Source: Anaerolineales bacterium UBA6668
Lineage (GTDB): Bacteria > Chloroflexota > Anaerolineae > Anaerolineales > UBA6668
Length of the DNA stretch: 10,393 nt
Assembly (NCBI GenBank): GCA_002455215.1
Contig: DKKK01000141.1
Coordinates: forward strand, 4,727 to 15,119
Reading direction: 5' to 3'
Each line of letters opens with the position of its first letter. Position 1 is the stretch's first letter. Position numbers and translations under genes: made by a program. Positions 5,820 through 10,393 of the stretch are shown here, piece by piece. The notes under the pieces were generated by a model, which did no database searches, was not told the DNA's origin, and saw nothing but the letters and a program-made list of their open reading frames with translations.

Positions 5820-7286
5820 TTAATTTTGTTCGCAACCAATACCATCCCGATCCCGGTCGAGGCTGTGACTATCCGGTTGTAAGACCCGAAAATTGCGGTA
5901 TGTAATATCTTTGCAATCAATATCTGGTGGTCCTTGTGGAATGCATACATCGGGGTATGATGGATGACAGTTTGAATTATTAACTTGTGCGGGTGTTATA
6001 GTTGGTTGTATTGTTCCAAAAATTCCTGTTGCATAACAAGCAAGGTTTTGTATTCGAGCCAAATTCTCAGTACTCTCTAATAAATTTATGTACTTCGTAT
6101 CTGGTGGGTATTCAATAGCTTCAGCATAACCTAATCGAATAAGCTCGTTGTTTACCATTACGTTATTCAAGTAAACATACCTCAACAGCCGACCATATCT
6201 ATCTGTTTCACTGATGTCTTTTTCCAATCGAACCCACTTCCCCAACACCAGTTGACTATTGAAATTTGTTGCATCCGCACCACACGTTTCGTTAGTTTCT
6301 GGTGTGTTGATACCAATATAACGAACGGTATAGGTTTTGCCAGATATATCAACTTGAACAGTATCACCATCTACTACGCGAACAACTTTTGCATTTTGAT
6401 TGTTAGTTGGGAAGGTTAGTTTTGCTGGCTGTATTACCAATTGATAAGTTTGGTTGTTTCTAATGTAAATAATTTGTCTACTATCTTGCCAACCATAAAA
6501 ACCCGAGATTGAAGGGTCGTAAATGTTTTTGGCTTCAATAGTATGTGACCCAGCAGGTAAAAAAATCGTTGTTGTTGCTAATTGGGTACCAAGTTGTGTT
6601 CCATCAATCCAGATATCCGCTACAGCATTTGGGATAAAGAGAGATATCGATAATTGCCCTTTTTGCTCCAAACTACTCATAAGATTAGTTGTTTTCCCAA
6701 GAGAAATATAACTTACTCTGGGTGGTGCAGAAAGCCAAAGGTCAGCATTATTACCACTTGGTACTAACTGAACTTTATGTTGACCGGGCATTAAACTGAT
6801 TTTTCGTGTCTGGTTATGTTCAATTACACCGAAGTCTTGGTCATCTATCTGAACGCCACATCGGATATCTCTTTCAATTTGAATACCATTTATCCTGCAA
6901 GTTAGTTCTAAATAACCTACAACATAGACTTTTTCTGCCTGCGGCGTATAAACAATTATTTGTCCTGGTTGTACAGATATTTTTTGCGAAATATCTGATA
7001 ACTCATATTCTCCGTTTGCGTTTAAATCTTGAATGTTTTGAATAAAAATATCGTGATTTACGTTAGCAATAAGGACAGAATTGAATGAATTCTGTCGTTC
7101 GGCAACCAATGTCCCATCAATAAAAATGTCAGCAACTTGATTTGTCGGAAGTTGGATAATAACACAACCCACAACCTGCCCAAGTGCGTCTACAGATACA
7201 CATTCAGCTTGCGCGTCGCTTATCTGTTCATTTGATAAAAATAGAAAAAGAAAGAATAAAGTTATACAAAATTTGAGATGATACAT
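5820..7286 (-). CDS. Secreted thermonuclease (SNase) with PEGA-like repeats and C-terminal Excalibur motif
   Basis: The chosen ATG gives 488 residues; a GTG 24 nt upstream is also in frame but would place eight extra residues before the signal peptide. The signal peptide (MYHLKFC, then a Leu/Phe-rich core) ends near AQA at 25-27. Two similar beta repeats, VADIFIDGT (51-59) and VADIWIDGT (222-230), resemble PEGA domains. The staphylococcal-nuclease domain spans about 298-420. It shows VVDGDT (Asp308), Arg322, INTPE (Asn327, Thr328, Glu330) and DRYGR (Arg366), matching the catalytic Asp21, Arg35, Thr41, Glu43 and Arg87 of the S. aureus enzyme. The C-terminus is an Excalibur-type calcium motif, LDRDRDGIGCE (476-486), with paired cysteines before it. 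It should cleave DNA or RNA outside the cytoplasm in a Ca2+-dependent way. The gene is AT-rich compared with Regions 1-4 and is followed on its upstream side by a lamin-tail protein gene on the same strand. Confidence 0.92.
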   Translation of the reverse strand: MYHLKFCITLFFLFLFLSNEQISDAQAECVSVDALGQVVGCVIIQLPTNQVADIFIDGTLVAERQNSFNSVLIANVNHDIFIQNIQDLNANGEYELSDISQKISVQPGQIIVYTPQAEKVYVVGYLELTCRINGIQIERDIRCGVQIDDQDFGVIEHNQTRKISLMPGQHKVQLVPSGNNADLWLSAPPRVSYISLGKTTNLMSSLEQKGQLSISLFIPNAVADIWIDGTQLGTQLATTTIFLPAGSHTIEAKNIYDPSISGFYGWQDSRQIIYIRNNQTYQLVIQPAKLTFPTNNQNAKVVRVVDGDTVQVDISGKTYTVRYIGINTPETNETCGADATNFNSQLVLGKWVRLEKDISETDRYGRLLRYVYLNNVMVNNELIRLGYAEAIEYPPDTKYINLLESTENLARIQNLACYATGIFGTIQPTITPAQVNNSNCHPSYPDVCIPQGPPDIDCKDITYRNFRVLQPDSHSLDRDRDGIGCEQN

Positions 7287-7509
7287 TTTTCCAAAAGAAT
7301 AGAGTAACACTTTTGAGTTATGTTAAAAATTTCGCTACGGAAAAATACTTACACAATCGAAATTCCCCCAATTATGGCACTAAAGAACACGATTGTTTTG
7401 ACCACATCTAGGATGGTTTTGAAAAAGGCTTTCTGAGCAACAAAAAAGTGTTACCCTAATGTGAACATTTCATAGTGTGTGATGAATTTACGCTCACCTT
7501 TTTGTCACA
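7287..7509. other. AT-rich intergenic region between the lamin-tail and nuclease genes
   Basis: No gene is seen. The region should hold the nuclease promoter and the end of the lamin-tail transcript. An 11-bp perfect inverted repeat, GTAACACTTTT (7304-7314) with AAAAGTGTTAC (7444-7454), brackets 129 nt. A second pair, TAATGTGA (7457-7464) with TCACATTA (7505-7512), reaches into the lamin-tail stop codon. The loops are long, so neither is a standard terminator, and I cannot identify a clear promoter by eye. Confidence 0.4.
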
Positions 7510-9456
7510 TTACTGGATTTTCCTGCGCGAAAGTGTAAAGTATACCGTAGAAAGTAGCAGGCTAAAAATTGTTAGTATGACAAACTGCTGTCCATCCCCA
7601 GATTCTAATTGAGAAGCGCTATTGCTCAAGGCAACGGCTGTTGCGGCAGTATTGTCTGTCAGGATAGTCGGTGAGAAAAAACTCATAGACTCATTGCCAG
7701 CTTGACATGCTTCACCAAATAAGCCTGGGCTGGTTGCACCATTGCAATTGGTGATTTGCCCGCTACCTTCTGTAGCGTACACGCCATCTCCATCTGCCCC
7801 CTGAATATCATCATCACCGATAACTACCAACATATAAGCGACTGGGTTGCTATTCGCAAAGCCAATAAAGCGTGTGGTTCGATTGCCACAACCCACATTA
7901 CTCGCCCCGGATTCGCCGCCGCAACTATCATTGCGATAGTTATCGGGATCGGTCGCGCTTAAGGGCGTTTCGTTCACGCCATCTTCATTGTCATCCAAAA
8001 ATGCGGGAACACTACTGGTTGAAATCAAGTTGCAAGCTGTATCGAAGAGTATCACTTGCGCTAATTTTCCGCCAATTGGGTCGCCAATATTCATGCCTGT
8101 AAATGTACCGCCCGCCACACCTGTAATGGGACTCGCCGAGCAATCTGCGGCGGTGTGGTCGGCGTGTGCTTCGCATAGTTCGTAGGTGAGCGTTTGCGGG
8201 TCGCGTGTTTCTAAATCGGCAAAATATGCACCAAAGGAGCGGGTGGGGTTTAGGGAAAAGTCAAAGAGTACTGCATTGGGAGAGGATGCCAGACCTGTGC
8301 CTGCATCGTTATAGGCGTCATCTACCTCGTTGGTGTTTAACCCTGGTTTATCCAAATTGTTGTCTGAACTGCCATCTTGTGGAATACCCGTGATTCCGGG
8401 GGAAGATATTGCCATCACCCCTACGGCACTAATCGGGAAAATTGAGCCAGCACAACCACTTGCCGGATAAGTGGTACCCGTCCCCGCCGTAGGGGTGTAA
8501 TCCATTTGTGTGGCAGTAAATACGAAAGTGCCCCCACCCGCAATGCCTGTGTAAGACCATTGCGGTATTGTAATTCCGTTAATCACGGTTGTATTTCGGG
8601 TGGTGGAGATGTTGCCATTGACATTGGCTACATCGTCTTCCAATATGGCAAAACTGGAGTTGTCGTTTGTTCGTCCGAGTATCGTTTGAGCTTGTATTCG
8701 CCAGCAGTCGTCGGTTCGGTCCACTTGTGCTTCGTCCAGAGTAGAAGAACCGTATTGATTGCCACTAATTTCGTGTGAAATCAAAATTCCGGAAGTAGCT
8801 GTGCAGGGAGAAAGGGTGTCATCTCCCAATGTAGTGGGTTCATAAATTGGCGGGATACCGCTAAAGGGTGAAGGTGACTCGCCATAGAAGTCATTTGCGT
8901 TTTGGTTGGTGTCTACCATACCGTCTCGGTAGATTGCAAAATACATGTTCCCTAAGCGGTGTCGAGAGTTCGCGGCTGTAGGGTTGGCTGTTGCTGTTCC
9001 TTCAAAACTTGCCGCAGTACCGGTTCCAACAAAGTCCACCACGCCGCTAGCGGATGCGCAGGCTGATGTGCAACTGCCCAACGAAGTTGTGTTGCTCACC
9101 AATGCGAAATGGTTGTTTGTGGTGACACTTAAACTCGCATTGGTCACATTGGGCGTCACACCATTACAAGGATTGGTTGCCGCAACTAAGAAATATGCGC
9201 CAGCGGCAACACTTCCGGACAGCGGAATCACAGTCCACGCTGTACCTGCAGATGTTGCCCGTTGAACTGACCAGGTAGATAAATCCTGTGCGGAAGTAGT
9301 GGGGTTGTAAATCTCAACAAAATCGCAACTATCACCCATTTCGCTAATGACTAAGTGTCCTGGTCCTGCGGCTATGACCTTGTCGCGGTATTGGAAAAAA
9401 ATCAAACAGGAAATTGCAAAGAAGGCGAGAAATTTGAAGTAGTTCTTACTTAACAT
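7510..9456 (-). CDS. Secreted lamin-tail-domain surface protein with C-terminal membrane anchor
   Basis: This 648-residue protein has an N-terminal signal peptide (about 1-30: NYFKFLAFFAISCLIFF core, cleavage near VIAA). A lamin-tail domain follows at about 34-195, recognisable from HLVISEMG, DFVEIYNPT, LSTWSVQ, AAGAYFLVAA and the closing NANDFYGESPSPF. The middle (about 220-390) has no family I recognise. A beta-rich block at about 397-480 starts with LFDFSLNPTRSFGAYFADLE and resembles extracellular domains found in PEP-CTERM-like proteins. Asp-rich loops at 488-497 (DDNEDGVNE) and 547-559 suggest calcium sites. The C-terminus is a hydrophobic helix (623-642) followed by SRRK, as in anchored surface proteins; no LPXTG motif is present. 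About 14 cysteines in the mature part imply disulphides. Lamin-tail domains often accompany extracellular nucleases or bind DNA or surfaces, so its position next to the nuclease gene is suggestive. Its exact role is unknown. Confidence 0.85.
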   Translation of the reverse strand: MLSKNYFKFLAFFAISCLIFFQYRDKVIAAGPGHLVISEMGDSCDFVEIYNPTTSAQDLSTWSVQRATSAGTAWTVIPLSGSVAAGAYFLVAATNPCNGVTPNVTNASLSVTTNNHFALVSNTTSLGSCTSACASASGVVDFVGTGTAASFEGTATANPTAANSRHRLGNMYFAIYRDGMVDTNQNANDFYGESPSPFSGIPPIYEPTTLGDDTLSPCTATSGILISHEISGNQYGSSTLDEAQVDRTDDCWRIQAQTILGRTNDNSSFAILEDDVANVNGNISTTRNTTVINGITIPQWSYTGIAGGGTFVFTATQMDYTPTAGTGTTYPASGCAGSIFPISAVGVMAISSPGITGIPQDGSSDNNLDKPGLNTNEVDDAYNDAGTGLASSPNAVLFDFSLNPTRSFGAYFADLETRDPQTLTYELCEAHADHTAADCSASPITGVAGGTFTGMNIGDPIGGKLAQVILFDTACNLISTSSVPAFLDDNEDGVNETPLSATDPDNYRNDSCGGESGASNVGCGNRTTRFIGFANSNPVAYMLVVIGDDDIQGADGDGVYATEGSGQITNCNGATSPGLFGEACQAGNESMSFFSPTILTDNTAATAVALSNSASQLESGDGQQFVILTIFSLLLSTVYFTLSRRKIQ

Positions 9457-9647
9457 ACACGCTTGGTACTTATTAGAAAATAGTTTATTTTGGAGGAGTA
9501 GAAAAAACTATGGGGCAACCCGTAAATTAATAGTACAAAAGTTTTATTCAAAAGTCAATAGACGATTTGCACAAATAGGCGTACACCATGACTCGAAATT
9601 AGCCACCTGCCTCGCTTCCCACTTCTGTTATAATTCGCTCTCTTGCC
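9457..9647. other. Divergent intergenic region between the lamin-tail gene and the tRNA-dihydrouridine synthase gene
   Basis: AT-rich on the left half, with no RNA gene or protein gene that I can support. It should hold the lamin-tail promoter (leftward) and the dus promoter (rightward, listed separately). A GGAGGAG at 9492-9498 is the best Shine-Dalgarno-like sequence in the window. The only ATG after it (9510) opens a 6-codon frame and is too far from it, so it is probably chance. Confidence 0.4.
9626..9634 (+). promoter_or_regulatory. Extended -10 promoter for the tRNA-dihydrouridine synthase gene
   Basis: TGTTATAAT is a perfect extended -10 (TGn plus consensus TATAAT at 9629-9634). No good -35 box lies 16-18 nt upstream, which fits the extended -10 class. 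Transcription would start near 9641, about 7 nt before the ATG at 9648, so the mRNA would be almost leaderless. The start codon also lacks a Shine-Dalgarno. Confidence 0.55.
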
Positions 9648-10393
9648 ATGAACGCCCCTATCCCCAACTTTTTCGTCCGCGAAATTCCGATTTATGGAAC
9701 GCGCATTCTTGCCCCAATGGATGGTTTCAGCGATCTGCCCTTTCGTTCCATGTGCTATCACCTAGGGAGCGCGATGAGCTATACCGAATTTGTGAATGTG
9801 GATGAGTTGCAAGGCAAAAAGGGGGGCAACCCGCACACACGCCAAAAATTACGTTACGACCCTAGCGAGCGTCCCATCACCTTTCAAATCTATGGGCATC
9901 AGTTAGACCGCGTGGTGGAAACAGCCCTGCGCTTGCAGGAGTTACAGCCGGATATTATTGACGTCAATATGGGGTGTTATGTCAAAAGTATCAGTGAACG
10001 GGGTGCTGGTGCAGGCATGTTGCGCTTTCCTGAACGCATAGCCTACCTATTTGGGCGGCTTTCCAAAGAGTTAGAAGTACCTGTCACCGGCAAAATTCGT
10101 CTTGGGTGGGATGTAAACTCCAAAAATTACAAAATTGTTGCCAAGATTTTAGAAGACAATGGTGCTAGCCTGATTGCCGTTCATGCCCGTACCCGCGACC
10201 AGGGCTATACAGGTACTGCCAATTGGGATGCCATTGCGGAAGTAAAACAGTTGGTGCGCGTGCCGGTGATTGGCAATGGTGATGTGCAAACCAATGCCGA
10301 TGTTGCCCGCATAATGGCGCATACCGCTTGCGATGCGGTGATGATAGGGCGGGGGGCAATCGGCAACCCGTGGATATTTGCAGGTAAACGCAA
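9648..10393 (+). CDS. dus: tRNA-dihydrouridine synthase (DusB-like), C-terminus outside the window
   Basis: The open frame gives 248 residues and runs off the right edge with no stop; the full family length is about 320-350. The FMN-dependent TIM-barrel signatures are present: LAPMDGFSDLPFR (21-33), INxGC-type motif DVNMGC with the catalytic acid Cys110, GAGAG (119-123), GKIRLGW (148-154, Lys149), VHAR (178-181, His179), VIGNGDV (207-213) and MIGRGAIGNPWIF (232-244). The enzyme reduces specific uridines in the tRNA D-loop to dihydrouridine using NADPH. Overall similarity is closest to DusB. Two differences from typical members are Tyr111 in place of the proline after the catalytic Cys, and TEFVNVDEL (46-54) where most have a TEM...-type segment. 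It is divergent from the lamin-tail gene and functionally unrelated to it. The start is fixed by the promoter just upstream and by the family N-terminus. Confidence 0.93.
   Translation, partial: MNAPIPNFFVREIPIYGTRILAPMDGFSDLPFRSMCYHLGSAMSYTEFVNVDELQGKKGGNPHTRQKLRYDPSERPITFQIYGHQLDRVVETALRLQELQPDIIDVNMGCYVKSISERGAGAGMLRFPERIAYLFGRLSKELEVPVTGKIRLGWDVNSKNYKIVAKILEDNGASLIAVHARTRDQGYTGTANWDAIAEVKQLVRVPVIGNGDVQTNADVARIMAHTACDAVMIGRGAIGNPWIFAGKR

Noticed and set aside
6302..6340. Loss of a catalytic aspartate (Asp40 to Asn327) in the nuclease
   Set aside because: The GINTPE form is, to my knowledge, common in bacterial SNase proteins, and all other catalytic residues are present.
7457..7512. CRP/FNR-like site formed by TAATGTGA and TCACATTA
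   Set aside because: The half-sites are 40 nt apart, not the 6 nt needed, and one overlaps a stop codon.
9510..9530. Six-codon leader peptide after GGAGGAG upstream of the dus gene
   Set aside because: The GGAGGAG is too far from the ATG, the peptide is trivial, and the dus promoter lies downstream of it.

Overview
The window looks like chromosomal sequence from an environmental bacterium. Gene content (XRE-cupin regulator, CoxM/CoxS-like hydroxylase subunits, SCP2-type thiolase, DinB-like protein, DUF58 protein, secreted Excalibur nuclease, lamin-tail surface protein) and style suggest Chloroflexota (Anaerolineae-like). That assignment is inference, since no rRNA or other phylogenetic marker is present. 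No start codon I checked has a convincing, well-spaced Shine-Dalgarno sequence, so non-SD or leaderless initiation may be common in this organism.

Region 1 (1-2092, minus strand): a tight run of genes transcribed right to left. It starts with an XRE-cupin transcription regulator, then the FAD subunit and the [2Fe-2S] subunit of a xanthine dehydrogenase/CO dehydrogenase-family molybdenum hydroxylase, then the first 49 codons of an amidase that leaves the window. The gaps (28 nt, a 4-nt overlap, 2 nt) indicate one operon. The molybdenum-binding large subunit is not present in the visible part. A pathway that hydroxylates a substrate such as an N-heterocycle and then hydrolyses an amide would fit, but the substrate cannot be read from the sequence.

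Region 2 (2093-2428): a divergent control region with two overlapping perfect inverted repeats that could be an operator.

Region 3 (2429-4146, plus strand): an SCP2/archaeal-type thiolase homologue in which the position of the acyl-accepting cysteine is threonine, then a DinB/DUF664-like four-helix protein with its three histidines intact.

Region 4 (4148-5458, minus strand): a membrane-anchored DUF58 protein, convergent with the DinB gene with one base between them.

Region 5 (5459-9456, minus strand): two secreted-protein genes separated by non-coding, AT-rich stretches. The first to be read along the window is an exported thermonuclease (two PEGA-like repeats, SNase domain, C-terminal Excalibur motif). 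The second is a large lamin-tail-domain surface protein with a signal peptide and a C-terminal membrane anchor. The nuclease gene is clearly more AT-rich than Regions 1-4, which suggests separate ancestry. The pair may act on extracellular DNA at the cell surface.

Region 6 (9457-10393, plus strand): a short AT-rich intergenic region with an extended -10 promoter only a few bases before the start codon of a tRNA-dihydrouridine synthase, which runs off the right edge.

No tRNA, rRNA, CRISPR array, insertion sequence or phage gene was seen. The strongest leads for something unusual are the cysteine-less thiolase beside the incomplete hydroxylase operon, and the secreted nuclease/lamin-tail pair.
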